64,000 bases of DNA from JABMQW01 sp964439935. Lineage in GTDB: Bacteria > Fidelibacterota > Marinisomatia > Marinisomatales > TCS56. The notes under the pieces were generated by a model. The model did no database searches and was not told where the DNA came from. It saw only the letters and a list, made by a program, of their open reading frames with translations. Where the stretch lies: positions 1-64,000 of the forward strand of contig CAYTPW010000010.1 of the NCBI GenBank assembly GCA_964439935.1, given 5' to 3'. Every line of letters starts with the position of its first letter. Within the stretch, counting starts at the first letter, position 1. The position numbers and the translations under genes were made by a program. This document shows positions 47,162-56,621 of the stretch, piece by piece.

Positions 47162-47521
47162 TGCACTCCCTGTTTTCAAATTTCAAAATAGAAACAGTTT
47201 AGTAATCATATTGAATTCATCATTAATTTGTGAAACATTTTAAAACTGTTACGGATTAAAATCAGCTAATTCTAATGCCGGTGGTAATGTGGTGCTGAAA
47301 TTTAAATTGACTGAACTATAAGATGCGATATTGATCAAATTACTATTATTGGTTAAGTATCAATTTTAACTAAACTGGAGAAGTTCTGATCAGTTGGACC
47401 ATAGGTTAGGTCTTCCTGCTTTAAGCATTCTTGCGTTAATAATTGCTGAAAAAAATAGATTGTGAAGTCAAGCACAAATTAACTGAAAGTCAATTTAATC
47501 CCTGATTCGACTCTGGTTGGA
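47162..47521. other. Intergenic region between the peptidase gene and the pilus operon
   Basis: About 360 bases between the peptidase start and the end of the pilus operon. I see no gene. A weak AT-rich hairpin (AAATTGAC/GTTAATTT) lies just past the kinase stop on the minus strand, without a T-run. The region should include the peptidase promoter. Confidence 0.5.
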
Positions 47522-49021
47522 TCAGGCCAATTGCAGAAATAGCTCGAAGTTGGTTCCTTTATCTAGCTCGCTTTCAACAAAGATGAATCCATCAATATCT
47601 TTGAGAATATTTTTTACAATAGCCAATCCTAAACCAGTTCCGACTGATTCATCTTTAGTGGTAAAAAAGGGTGCGAATATTTTATCAATGATTTCTGGAT
47701 GAATGCCCGATCCCGTATCCTTAACGGATAAATTAAAATATTTATTTTTTGGTAATTTATAATACATTTCAGAATCTTTATCATCCTGCACAATTTTCGA
47801 TTTTAAAATTATCGTCCCCTCATCAGTGATGGCATCTTTAGCATTGATGATCAAGTTCATTATAACCTGCTCAATTAATTTTCTATCGGTCTTTATCAAA
47901 GCCCCAGGAGAATTCAGGTCCGTGGATATCTCTATGTTAGACCCGGCAACCTGAGAATAGAGTTCGTGTTTATTATCGATATATTTATCGAGATCAAGCT
48001 CTTCTATACTAGGATTTTGCTTACGACTGAATTTCAACAAATGGCGAACTGTTACAGCTGCTTCCCTCGCTTTGGTCTGAATAGACTGAATATATTTATA
48101 CTCCTTATCATTTTCAGCAAGGGTCATTCGACACAAATCAGAGTACCCGATAACATTGGTTAACTGGTTGTTGAGTTCATGGGCAATCAAACTGGACAAT
48201 GTACCAATAATTTCCATTTTCTGTGCATGTCGCAATTGGAATTCCAGCTGTTTGTACTGTGTAATATCATTGGCAAATCCAATGTGGAAATGGGTGTTGT
48301 CGTTTTTATTTATAACCCGCTTAATATTTAATAAAACCTGAATAATACGATTGTCCTTTGTAACCCATTCCGCCTCGGATAAATGAATTTCGTCGGACTG
48401 ATTGAGTTGCTTTTGCAGTTTCTTACCTTCAAGTTGATCAGCAAAAAATAGATTAAATATATTTACCCCGGAGATTTCAGTTTCTGATGGATATTTCAAC
48501 ATCTGCAACATATACGGATTAACCAATGTAACTTTGAAATCTTGGTCAAGTTGAAAATAACCAGAGAGTTGATTATTGTAGATGCCACGAAATAGGATTT
48601 CGGATTCTTCAATTTTGCTTTGATATGCTTTTAATTTACGCTCATAATTGAAACGGGTCAGTGAAACTTCAATCGCGGCTTTTAGGTCTTCATTTCGGAA
48701 TGGTTTGAGGATATACCCGTAGGGATTTGTATCCAAAGCTTTTTTAATTACGTTTTCATCAGTCATGGCGGTTAAGAATATCACCGGGATTTGCACTATG
48801 TCTTGAAGCCGGTCAGCAGCATTGATCCCATCATATTTACCGTCCATAAATATATCCATCAGAACTACATCGGGATTAATTGATTTGATCTTTTTAATTG
48901 ACTGTTCCCCGGTGTTGGCTGTACCCACAACCTCATAGTTCAATTTTTTCAAGGCTGTTGCGAGTAAAGCAATATGCTGGCGATCGTCGTCAACAACCAT
49001 TATTTTTGTTTTCTTAGCCAT
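47522..49021 (-). CDS. Hybrid receiver-PAS-histidine kinase
   Basis: A 499-residue sensor with an N-terminal receiver (phospho-acceptor D56, K106 in LKPFRNED), a PAS domain (about 140-255), a dimerisation domain with His281 in SSLIAHELNNQL, and an ATPase domain with NLIINAKDA (N box) and KDTGSGI, GTGLGLAI (G boxes). No membrane helix is present, so it acts in the cytoplasm. The receiver ahead of the kinase suggests input from another kinase. It is the last gene of the pilus operon. Confidence 0.93.
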   Translation of the reverse strand: MAKKTKIMVVDDDRQHIALLATALKKLNYEVVGTANTGEQSIKKIKSINPDVVLMDIFMDGKYDGINAADRLQDIVQIPVIFLTAMTDENVIKKALDTNPYGYILKPFRNEDLKAAIEVSLTRFNYERKLKAYQSKIEESEILFRGIYNNQLSGYFQLDQDFKVTLVNPYMLQMLKYPSETEISGVNIFNLFFADQLEGKKLQKQLNQSDEIHLSEAEWVTKDNRIIQVLLNIKRVINKNDNTHFHIGFANDITQYKQLEFQLRHAQKMEIIGTLSSLIAHELNNQLTNVIGYSDLCRMTLAENDKEYKYIQSIQTKAREAAVTVRHLLKFSRKQNPSIEELDLDKYIDNKHELYSQVAGSNIEISTDLNSPGALIKTDRKLIEQVIMNLIINAKDAITDEGTIILKSKIVQDDKDSEMYYKLPKNKYFNLSVKDTGSGIHPEIIDKIFAPFFTTKDESVGTGLGLAIVKNILKDIDGFIFVESELDKGTNFELFLQLA

Positions 49022-49035
49022 ATTGAGAAATACTT

Positions 49036-49467
49036 TTAAGTTACTTGTTTTAACTTGATTTGTTGCATGGTTTTCGGATTAATATACTTGATTGTTTTTG
49101 ATAGAACATCCATTACCGATAATGGTTTATACAGGTAGCCATCGGCACCAAAGGATAGAGCATTTTCAATAACTTCCTCGGTAAGATAACCCGATATCAT
49201 TATTACTTTTATATCCTCTTTAAAGGCCGATTTAACTGCTTTTAAAACATCCAGTCCATTCATGTCACGCAGCATGACATCCAGAAATACCAGTTCATAT
49301 TTATTTTCCAATATACTGCTGATGCCGGTCATTCCATCAGTTTCAGTATCAATTATTATATCCATTTCATCGAATAGATCCTTAAAGAATTCCAGAATAC
49401 TCCCATCATCATCTATCACAATAATTGGTGCGACCTGCTTTTTTTGATTGTTATTTGATTGAGTCAT
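49036..49467 (-). CDS. Single-domain response regulator
   Basis: A 143-residue receiver without output domain. The acidic pocket is IDDDG (about 18-22), the acceptor is D63 in FLDVMLRD and the conserved Lys is in YLYKPLS. Its start overlaps the secretin stop by four bases, and the hybrid kinase follows by 14 bases. It likely signals through protein contacts, as in chemosensory or pilus-control receivers. Confidence 0.9.
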   Translation of the reverse strand: MTQSNNNQKKQVAPIIVIDDDGSILEFFKDLFDEMDIIIDTETDGMTGISSILENKYELVFLDVMLRDMNGLDVLKAVKSAFKEDIKVIMISGYLTEEVIENALSFGADGYLYKPLSVMDVLSKTIKYINPKTMQQIKLKQVT

Positions 49468-50744
49468 TGTATCATTGCTTTCATTTTTTCAGGAAATCGA
49501 TCGGTAGCCTTTTCTGATAGTCCGATAAAATCATTATTGATGATTTCCGGCATTAACATCACTACCAATTCTGTTTTTTGTCTGGTGACTCTACGAGATT
49601 TGAAGAGTTCACCAATCAGGGGAATGGCACCTAGAATAGGAACCCGTGTTTCATTGAGTACATCAGATTCCTGCATAATACCTCCGATCACAACAGTCTT
49701 GCCAGCCTCTACAACTATTTGGGTTTTGGCTTTCCTGGTAGCTATTATAGGTACTCCGTCGGGAGTAAAACCTTGCTGGAAATTGGCCTGGGGTTCAAGA
49801 TAAATAGTGATTGTTGAATCATTATTAATCTGTGGTCTCAACCTCAATTTAATTGTAGCATCTTTAAACTCATAGGAAGTAATACCGTATTCATTCAATT
49901 TTTGATAAGGTATCTGATCTCCGACTTCAATGGTTGCCCAATTATTTTCCAGCGTGATCAGGTAAGGTGTTGAAAGGAGATTTAGATCATTCTTTGAGCC
50001 TAGCATGGAGATGGCTACATCGATATTCATATCCAGAATGCCGACACCTAAACCGGTGCCGGTCGGGCGTTCCGGCAGCAGCGGCAATTCGGTGGGAACG
50101 GATTTGATGCCAAAATCGGTGGCTGCCTTTAATTGATCTGTTTCAGTGAACCACTGGATTCCGGAATCAGTGGACTTCGTCAGCGATACTTCGGCGATGA
50201 TACTTTTAATATAGACCTGTCTCGATGATCGGTCGAGTGTTTTAATAATCCTTTGGATTACTGCGAGATTGTCAGCAGTATCGCGATAAATCAATGTATT
50301 TGTACGTTCATCAATTATGATATTACCCACATCCGGAGTCAGGAATTTTTCGATAATAGGAACCATGATTTCCGCTGGCGCAAATTCACAAATATAGAAA
50401 CCGACTTTAGTTTCAATAGCAATTGCACTTAGATCAGTAACCACATATTTACCTGTTTTACCCAGCTCCTGAAAACCAAGGTTGTACAAGCGGGCAATAA
50501 TTTTAAGTGCTTCGTGGGGATTGATATTAGATAATTCAGTTGTGATCTGCATACCGCTAACCGCTGGATCTGGAATAAAGCTCAATCCACTTTTTTCGCT
50601 GATAATCTTCAATACTTTATCCAGACTGACATTGCGAACACTTAATGTAATCGGTATATTATTTTGTTCAACCTGGGCAATAATGGCAACTGGTAACACG
50701 AAGCAACTTAGCCACAGGTGCAGTTTGATAAGTCTATTCATCAA
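49464..50744 (-). CDS. pilQ: Secretin of a type IV pilus/type II secretion-like system (short PilQ)
   Basis: A 426-residue protein with a signal peptide ending near IIAQ, an N-terminal secretin/STN-like domain (about 30-105), an N1 domain (about 110-170), and the C-terminal secretin pore (about 180-405). VEAGKTVVIGGIMQESDV, VPILGAIPLIGELFKSRR and KTELVVMLMPEII form the standard pore signature. It lacks the long AMIN domains of most PilQ, and is closer in size to MSHA-type MshL. It forms the outer-membrane gate. Confidence 0.93.
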   Translation of the reverse strand: MMNRLIKLHLWLSCFVLPVAIIAQVEQNNIPITLSVRNVSLDKVLKIISEKSGLSFIPDPAVSGMQITTELSNINPHEALKIIARLYNLGFQELGKTGKYVVTDLSAIAIETKVGFYICEFAPAEIMVPIIEKFLTPDVGNIIIDERTNTLIYRDTADNLAVIQRIIKTLDRSSRQVYIKSIIAEVSLTKSTDSGIQWFTETDQLKAATDFGIKSVPTELPLLPERPTGTGLGVGILDMNIDVAISMLGSKNDLNLLSTPYLITLENNWATIEVGDQIPYQKLNEYGITSYEFKDATIKLRLRPQINNDSTITIYLEPQANFQQGFTPDGVPIIATRKAKTQIVVEAGKTVVIGGIMQESDVLNETRVPILGAIPLIGELFKSRRVTRQKTELVVMLMPEIINNDFIGLSEKATDRFPEKMKAMIQ

Positions 50745-51280
50745 TCATCCTCACTGAAATACACGTTATAAATATCATTTTTGTTGACCAGGGTAATCAT
50801 GGTATCTGAAATCACATGAATTGTGTATCCGTCGATTTGGTCACCAATCTGATAAATATTCCCGTCCAAAATTGCGTAGGGAGAATGAGCATCCCATACA
50901 ATTCCCTCAAGTGTAATGCTGGGACGGGTAATTTTTGGTTTCAATGATATTTTTCGTTTTGGTGGAACATAATTTTTCTTAGCTGTGGGTATTTGCTTGT
51001 TATTTATATTAAATGGATTTCTAATTTTATGTGCTAAAGCAGTATTCACCAACGAATCGAGCGAACCAAGCAGAATTAGCTCAGGTTCAGGTTTTCTATC
51101 CACAACCTGGATAATGGATCTAATTGTTATCAAATCAATATTCATCGGTAGAGAAGGAGATTGCGAGGTGCGTGTCGCTGGTATTAATTCAGCAATTGGA
51201 GTAACAAAGTTTAAAGATGTCAGCAGCCCCATTATTACTACTAATCCAGACAATACAATTTTTTTTGGCTTATTGGTCAT
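50741..51280 (-). CDS. pilP: PilP-like inner-membrane protein
   Basis: The true start is probably ATG 51280 (179 residues), because the longer reading from 51334 lies inside pilO. One N-terminal helix (about 8-28) is followed by a proline-rich linker (KKNYVPPKRK) and a C-terminal beta domain, ILEGIVW-like ITLEGIVWDAHSPYAILDG, that matches PilP/GspC homology regions. These bind the secretin N-domain. The overlap with pilO is 11 bases and with pilQ four. Not recognised by sequence alone; position supports it. Confidence 0.75.
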   Translation of the reverse strand: MTNKPKKIVLSGLVVIMGLLTSLNFVTPIAELIPATRTSQSPSLPMNIDLITIRSIIQVVDRKPEPELILLGSLDSLVNTALAHKIRNPFNINNKQIPTAKKNYVPPKRKISLKPKITRPSITLEGIVWDAHSPYAILDGNIYQIGDQIDGYTIHVISDTMITLVNKNDIYNVYFSEDD

Positions 51281-51851
51281 ACATTGTCTTTTTCTGTATA
51301 ACGCTAATGACCAAATCATATTGATTTTGAGCATCGCCTTTGCTCGAATTGATAATCAGTTTCTCAATTAATAGCCACTTGGAATAGGATTCCAATTTTT
51401 GTGTGAATAGTAAAAAATCACGAAATGTACCAGTCATGCTGGCCTTAATAAAGCGCTTCAGGTATCGTGGTGCTATTGATTCTGTATTATCAATCGGAGA
51501 TAAAACTTTTACTTTTAAATTAGATTTTGCACTATACTTATCAATCATTGGAATGAGCGAATTAAAGGTGCCAGTGCCGACCAATCTTTCTTGAAATTGC
51601 TGGTCAAGCTCTTCTAAATCATTAATTTGCTGATTAATACTGGCGATAGCAGCCCCAATATCAAGGCTGATAAGATTCACATACATATCATTAATTTCGC
51701 CTTGATTATCTAAGTTTTGATCATAGAGCAGCCGATTGGGTAAAATAAAGCCGTATAGCATGGCTCCGAGTATGACTGAATAAATAAACATCCCCAGAAA
51801 AAACCATTTGAGCTGCACTGCTTCTAACCAATCTTGGATTGTACTTTTCAT
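51270..51851 (-). CDS. pilO: PilO-like inner-membrane protein
   Basis: A 193-residue protein with one N-terminal helix (about 14-35), a coiled-coil of about residues 50-90 (INQQINDLEELDQQFQERL), and a C-terminal ferredoxin-like domain (about 100-190). This is the standard PilO layout. It pairs with PilN in the periplasm. The start overlaps pilN by four bases. Confidence 0.8.
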   Translation of the reverse strand: MKSTIQDWLEAVQLKWFFLGMFIYSVILGAMLYGFILPNRLLYDQNLDNQGEINDMYVNLISLDIGAAIASINQQINDLEELDQQFQERLVGTGTFNSLIPMIDKYSAKSNLKVKVLSPIDNTESIAPRYLKRFIKASMTGTFRDFLLFTQKLESYSKWLLIEKLIINSSKGDAQNQYDLVISVIQKKTMYDQ

Positions 51852-52447
51852 TTTTCAAATACCATTGAAAAAGTAAGTTTTAAGTCATTTTTTTCTTTAT
51901 AAATATTATTATCCGTCAAATACACATGATCGTATACTGTTTGGAAATATTGACTTTCGGCAAGACTTGAACGGAAATAATCTACTTTATGTATGTCATG
52001 TTCACTATCATTGATCAGTAAATGACCCTTGATGGTAAAATCATGGTTTTGATTGGAGCCATCACTTTTGGCCTGTATATAAGAGATGTTATCCAGTACG
52101 ATTTCTGGTGGTAGTTTTTCAGCAATTTCTAGTAGTCGTGCATGCCAAAGGGAGGGTCTTTTTTCGAACTGAGTATAGAATTTTAATTGCTGTAACATTT
52201 GATTACGATTTTCAATCTTTTTTTCTAGCAATAGAATTCGCGGTTCGATATCGTTGATTTCCTGCTTTACATGCGTGACCTTCTCGTTAAGAACATTGGC
52301 CATATAATCGAAAGAGTCGTATAATTTATAAAGCACAAAACCAGTAACGCAGGAAAGAACAAAATAGATATAAATGGCAAAGCGTTGAATCCGTTTCCGC
52401 TTCCACTGATCTGCTGTAGTTGTAATGAAATTTAAACGATAATACAT
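51848..52447 (-). CDS. pilN: PilN-like inner-membrane protein
   Basis: I place the start at ATG 52447 (199 residues), directly after the pilM stop, since the frame upstream overlaps pilM. MYYRLNFITTTADQWKRKR begins with the short cytoplasmic peptide known in PilN as the PilM-binding part. A membrane helix follows (about 22-42), then a coiled-coil and a ferredoxin-like domain with LPPEIVLDNISYIQ. Length fits PilN. Confidence 0.82.
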   Translation of the reverse strand: MYYRLNFITTTADQWKRKRIQRFAIYIYFVLSCVTGFVLYKLYDSFDYMANVLNEKVTHVKQEINDIEPRILLLEKKIENRNQMLQQLKFYTQFEKRPSLWHARLLEIAEKLPPEIVLDNISYIQAKSDGSNQNHDFTIKGHLLINDSEHDIHKVDYFRSSLAESQYFQTVYDHVYLTDNNIYKEKNDLKLTFSMVFEK

Positions 52448-52448
52448 A

Positions 52449-53495
52449 TCAATCTCGGAGGGCAACACCCAATGCAGAGGCATAGGTAAATTTGTCAATT
52501 GATTCAAACTCGCCATTTTCCAAATGGGCGGATAACGGTTCCCAGAATTGGCAGGGTAAATTGATGAAAAATCGGTCTGTTTGTAATACTTCAACAATAA
52601 AACGGTCATTTAACAATCCGCCTGTTGCATAGATTTTAGATACTGCTTCTCCCGTAGTATGAAAATAGCGGGCATTAAACTGGATCAGACTCTTGGTAAA
52701 CTCTACGATAGCCTTTGGGATTTCTTTCTCAAGAGATGCTGCACTTTCACTTTTTTGATAGATTTGTCGATAAAGTTCCCCGGATTGCCGGTATTCATTA
52801 GCCGCAATGAACGAAATACTCAACTGATTGGATATGATTGTATCAAGCATATTTCCACCAAAGGGTAGGGAGAGAAACGCCGGAGTTTGGTTTTGGGAAA
52901 TGATGGTGTAGGTGCTTTGTTCAGCGCCTAATTGTAAAAAACCAATCGTGTCGGTATTATCATATTCAGTTGCCAGAAATAGATCTAGAGAGGCCAACAT
53001 ATCAATTTCAATCACAGGTATTTTATTTGCCATTTTTTCCAGCGATTTAAGTACCGTATCAATATTTTTCTTTGGTACGGCACCGATAATCAAGGTGATT
53101 AGCTTAGCCTTTCGATCCCGGTTTAGTACCTGAAAATCAAATTCATATTGATCGACCGGATCCGGCAACAGGGCTCCTAAATCCCAGTATATTGCTTGTT
53201 TTATCTCAGTGTCGTTGACAAGTGGTATTTGGATAACAAATAAATTGTTGTAAGGAACAGATAGAGCAATATTAAAAACAGCTTTTTTACTTGGAAGGTT
53301 TGCCAAAAGTTCATTGACGGCCTCCTTAATTATATACTCATTTATTTCATTGGGAGCTTGAGCACGATTTTCCCCTACCAGCTCGGAAATTGAAATTTTG
53401 AAGAGCGAATTATTTTTTTTATTCAAAGCTATCAGCTTGATTGAATTATTGCCGATATCAATTCCAACCCTCAATTGCGGTGACCATAAATTCAC
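52449..53495 (-). CDS. pilM: PilM-like actin-fold protein
   Basis: A 348-residue protein with the actin-like ATPase fold of PilM: VGIDIGNNSIKLIAL (phosphate-1, about 10-24), the PxxxxIYWDLGALLPDP region, and FLQLGAEQSTYTII (phosphate-2). It binds the N-terminal peptide of PilN on the cytoplasmic side. The start is ATG 53495, seven bases after the PilX-like gene. Confidence 0.88.
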   Translation of the reverse strand: MNLWSPQLRVGIDIGNNSIKLIALNKKNNSLFKISISELVGENRAQAPNEINEYIIKEAVNELLANLPSKKAVFNIALSVPYNNLFVIQIPLVNDTEIKQAIYWDLGALLPDPVDQYEFDFQVLNRDRKAKLITLIIGAVPKKNIDTVLKSLEKMANKIPVIEIDMLASLDLFLATEYDNTDTIGFLQLGAEQSTYTIISQNQTPAFLSLPFGGNMLDTIISNQLSISFIAANEYRQSGELYRQIYQKSESAASLEKEIPKAIVEFTKSLIQFNARYFHTTGEAVSKIYATGGLLNDRFIVEVLQTDRFFINLPCQFWEPLSAHLENGEFESIDKFTYASALGVALRD

Positions 53496-53501
53496 GGGCA
53501 G

Positions 53502-54428
53502 CTACCTCCAGGAACCTTTCTGAATTATTTTTTCTGATGCAGTTGTATCCTGAGATTCGAAGCCGGGATAATAGGAATAATACTGATCACTACCCTGGTC
53601 ATCAATAATCAATGATGTCTGCACATTGAGATCATTACCAATAAATGGACCGGTAATAAGACCACTCTTAATATCAAAAACTCCGTATGATATAATGGCT
53701 CCTTCAATGGTGATGTTGGTGATATCAGTTGTTGTTACCGAATCGGCTACTATCAATGCCGGCAGATAGGCCCCGGAAGTATCTTGCCCGGCTTTTAAAA
53801 CAACATTGGATCCAACAACTTTAAGGTGACCTAAAACCACTAAAGTACCTTCAAGGTAGGTATTATTTTTCAATTCAGTGACGCCGCTTTTTACATAGTG
53901 AATTCCATTTGTCAATGTACTAGAAAAAGTGGCACCAGTCGGGTATATACCTACCGCATTTTGGAGGTAATAATTCGTATCCAGCGTTGGCAGGGAATCG
54001 GCCTGTTGGACAACAACATCATCGGATATGATTGTGATTGCAGGATCTGAAGTGTCGATTGGTATACTGGTGTAAAAAGTATTGTTGAATATGTGGTTCA
54101 ATTCGATCTCCAAAGACACCTCAAATAAACGATCCCATTGATCTGTGCTGACAGTTAATGTCATGGTAGTTTCGTTGTAAGTGGAAGAAAGTGCACCATC
54201 TTGAAATGAAGCTAATGAATCAGGTCCATTGTTCATGCGCCATAATGCTTCGTTGATTGCCGATTCCACAACACATTGATTTTTATAATCATGGATTGCA
54301 TCGATATTTTTTAGATGTACTTGATCCGCCAAGCTGATGAATGCCAAGCCAGTCAGACTGAAAACCACGAAATAGACCATGATTATGCCCAGAACAGATC
54401 CTTCTTCCTGTTTTCTTTTATCAGGCAT
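53502..54428 (-). CDS. PilX-like secreted protein with one N-terminal helix
   Basis: A 308-residue protein. A GS site (EEGSVLGIIMVYFVVF) precedes a long hydrophobic helix (about 10-32), as in PilX-type minor pilins but without the +5 Glu. The body beyond residue 100 is beta-rich with repeated strands (LEGTLVVLGHLKVVGSNVVLKAG region), suggesting a beta-helix-like stack. It overlaps the prepilin peptidase gene closely (three-base gap). Function is unassigned; a pilus tip or anchor is possible. Confidence 0.75.
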   Translation of the reverse strand: MPDKRKQEEGSVLGIIMVYFVVFSLTGLAFISLADQVHLKNIDAIHDYKNQCVVESAINEALWRMNNGPDSLASFQDGALSSTYNETTMTLTVSTDQWDRLFEVSLEIELNHIFNNTFYTSIPIDTSDPAITIISDDVVVQQADSLPTLDTNYYLQNAVGIYPTGATFSSTLTNGIHYVKSGVTELKNNTYLEGTLVVLGHLKVVGSNVVLKAGQDTSGAYLPALIVADSVTTTDITNITIEGAIISYGVFDIKSGLITGPFIGNDLNVQTSLIIDDQGSDQYYSYYPGFESQDTTASEKIIQKGSWR

Positions 54429-54431
54429 CAG

Positions 54432-55232
54432 CTACGCTATCCAGCGGCTATAGTAGACTAAAATATTTTCACCAAAAATGATCATTATTAATGCTGAAAC
54501 AGATAAAATAAACGGGTAATCCGGTAATGCTAACGTAGGTTTTTGCTTCAAAATTCTAATGTTAATCGACCCCCATATCGCACCGATTACCCAGCTTAAT
54601 AAGATACACAGGAAAATTTGAGGTAAACCAAAGAACAACCCCAATACAGCACCAAATTTGATTTCTCGAAATTCTATTTTTTTTGTTTTTAGGACGACTA
54701 TTTTAATAATGTTATATAATACCAGAACTGAAGATCCTATGAACAGGCTGGTAATGGCTCTTGGGAATTCTGTATGGTTGAATGCCAGAACATAAATAGT
54801 AGATAACATGATCATAAACAACAACAGAGATTCAGAAAGCACTCTTCTTTCATACTCAATAACCAGTATGGCTATCAAACACATACCAAAAAGCAATTCC
54901 AGCAGGGCCGGGTAATTCCAGCCAAATTTTATAATGAATAATCCAACCCAAATGATTTCTGTTATTTCAATCAGTATTTTGCGTTTGGAAATAATAGCTC
55001 CGCAATAAGGGCATTTCCCTCTTGTAATTAAGTAGCTGATGATTGGAATCATATCTTTCCACCGCAGTGTTACGGCGCAAGCGTGACAGTAGGGATTGGG
55101 GGTGGTGATTGGCTGGTTTTTGGTGATTCGATCTATGGTGTTGTTGCTTATAATCGCAAATACAGATCCGATCATTATTATGCCTGTAATGCTCAGTACA
55201 ATTTCAATTACGGGGGGAAAATGACTTAACAT
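54432..55232 (-). CDS. pilD: Prepilin peptidase homologue with Glu replacing the catalytic Asp residues
   Basis: A 266-residue polytopic protein of the PilD family, normally cutting the leader and methylating pilins. The zinc domain is intact: CHAC (C49, C52) and CPYC (C74, C77). The first catalytic motif, normally IDLD...PD, reads IEYERRVLSE (E126, E128, E134), and the second, normally GDVKL, reads REIKF (E190). All four Asp are Glu. It overlaps the minor pilin gene by 29 bases. Activity is therefore uncertain; see findings. Confidence 0.85.
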   Translation of the reverse strand: MLSHFPPVIEIVLSITGIIMIGSVFAIISNNTIDRITKNQPITTPNPYCHACAVTLRWKDMIPIISYLITRGKCPYCGAIISKRKILIEITEIIWVGLFIIKFGWNYPALLELLFGMCLIAILVIEYERRVLSESLLLFMIMLSTIYVLAFNHTEFPRAITSLFIGSSVLVLYNIIKIVVLKTKKIEFREIKFGAVLGLFFGLPQIFLCILLSWVIGAIWGSINIRILKQKPTLALPDYPFILSVSALIMIIFGENILVYYSRWIA

Positions 55233-55707
55233 ATCTGACCGTATCGGTTTCTTGGTAAAGATTCATTTCAATTTCTATATATTCATCACCGGGGGCATTG
55301 GATCTGTTAAAATTCAGTCCGGCAATTGAAGCGGTCACCGGTTGCAGAGTCAAAGCGTTTTTTTCCCAGACTAACTGATTGTTTGCGGCAGTAATGCGAT
55401 ATGAATTGCTGTCGGGGTCTTTAGTTACCAGAATTGCACCGCTACTGGCGGGCGTCTGGGCCTGTTCGGAACTTTCATCGACATAAATAAAGAGTGAGTC
55501 AGAATAAGTTTTCAGTAAGTGATTGTGAACTAATTTATCCAGAATTAGCATGTCGCGCTGTGAATCTATATTGTGTTGTATTGAACTTGACTGTTTCTGG
55601 CTCATGTATAAGATTGTTGCGAAAGTAATAATAAGGATCGAATTAATGACCATGACCGAAGATAATTCCACCAAGGTAAATCCATGTTCGTTATTTGAAA
55701 CTTGCAT
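55204..55707 (-). CDS. Minor pilin with type IV prepilin leader
   Basis: A prepilin with the site G/FTLVELSS followed by a long hydrophobic helix (VMVINSILIITFATILYM). The leader from ATG 55707 is MQVSNNEHG; ATG 55716 would add three residues. Glu5 of the mature chain is present, needed for assembly. The C-terminal part is 140 residues of beta-rich globular domain. A pseudopilin role at the tip is inferred from the family. Confidence 0.85.
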   Translation of the reverse strand: MQVSNNEHGFTLVELSSVMVINSILIITFATILYMSQKQSSSIQHNIDSQRDMLILDKLVHNHLLKTYSDSLFIYVDESSEQAQTPASSGAILVTKDPDSNSYRITAANNQLVWEKNALTLQPVTASIAGLNFNRSNAPGDEYIEIEMNLYQETDTVRYVKSFSPRN

Positions 55708-55709
55708 TA

Positions 55710-56141
55710 TTACCAACTGCGCTGGGGAGTGATATAAATGAATGAACTATCAGTAAAATTTGTTGCAGAAAAACGAGCAATTTTTACAGTTACTTTTAAA
55801 TAGTCTGGCAGAACCGTATCGGTTGGTGCAGTCCCATCCAAGGGGTTATCAACATTTTCAATAATAGTCGTCCGGTATGATTGTAAATCATCCCAGGTCA
55901 GCAGAGTACCTGATTCTGCCAAACTATCTGTCAGCGAACTGTAATCTAGCGCTAAAGCATATTCAAACCGGTTGGTAATTGTCTGCCACGCTTTTAGTGC
56001 GTGAGCCGCAGCAGCAATAGCGCCACGGCTCACCTGGATATACTGCACACTACCGAGGAAAATCACCATCAGCAGGATCATCGATATGGCTGTTTCCACC
56101 AAGGTAAATCCAGTACTGGCCTGATTACCAAACCGATTCAT
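55710..56141 (-). CDS. Minor pilin with type IV prepilin leader
   Basis: A 143-residue prepilin with leader MNRFGNQASTG and cleavage before FTLVETAISM; Glu5 is present. The hydrophobic helix continues to about residue 35. The C-terminal domain is small, with no disulphide pair. It lies two bases after the major pilin gene and overlaps the next minor pilin frame by a few bases if the longer start is used. Confidence 0.85.
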   Translation of the reverse strand: MNRFGNQASTGFTLVETAISMILLMVIFLGSVQYIQVSRGAIAAAAHALKAWQTITNRFEYALALDYSSLTDSLAESGTLLTWDDLQSYRTTIIENVDNPLDGTAPTDTVLPDYLKVTVKIARFSATNFTDSSFIYITPQRSW

Positions 56142-56143
56142 AT

Positions 56144-56563
56144 TTAGCTATTACCACCTGCTAAAGTTCCGGCCTCGTCCAATGTCCTGTCGGCATCAAG
56201 TACACCATTATCATCGCAAGTCAGGGTAAAGGTTGTTGCCGATTCCCAGAGGTAGGTATAGTCGGCGGCATCAAAATACTTGCCATCCAGATCTGCAGCC
56301 ACAAATGATAAACCGGTAACAGCGGTAACAGCGTCAGCAGTTCCTGCCACAGCGTTTGCCGGATAAGTATCATTTTCCGCATATTCTACCCGCAATTGAG
56401 TGCGGATCATTCCCATGTTAGCATCGGCTTCGGCCTGTTTGGCCTTTTTCACATTCCCGGTGTAAATAGGAACCCCAACGGCTGCTAAGATGCCGATGAT
56501 CACTAAAACGATCATCAATTCAACCAATGAGAAACCGCCTTGTTTATTTCTGAACTTATTCAT
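56144..56563 (-). CDS. pilA: Major type IV pilin
   Basis: I choose ATG 56563 (139 residues) because AAAAGGAGACTATC precedes it; the longer reading into pilC lacks a ribosome binding site. The leader is MNKFRNKQGG with cleavage before FSLVELMIVLVIIGILAAVG, the classic N-terminal helix, with Glu5. The globular domain is short and acidic (ADLDGKYFDAADYTYLWE), with the single Cys in TLTCDDNG, so there is no disulphide loop. The longest gap in the operon (58 bases) and the strong ribosome binding site fit high expression of the subunit. Confidence 0.93.
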   Translation of the reverse strand: MNKFRNKQGGFSLVELMIVLVIIGILAAVGVPIYTGNVKKAKQAEADANMGMIRTQLRVEYAENDTYPANAVAGTADAVTAVTGLSFVAADLDGKYFDAADYTYLWESATTFTLTCDDNGVLDADRTLDEAGTLAGGNS

Positions 56564-56621
56564 GATAGTCTCCTTTTTTGTTACTACGTGAATTGTATCC
56601 GTTGTGTTATTGTCATGTAAA

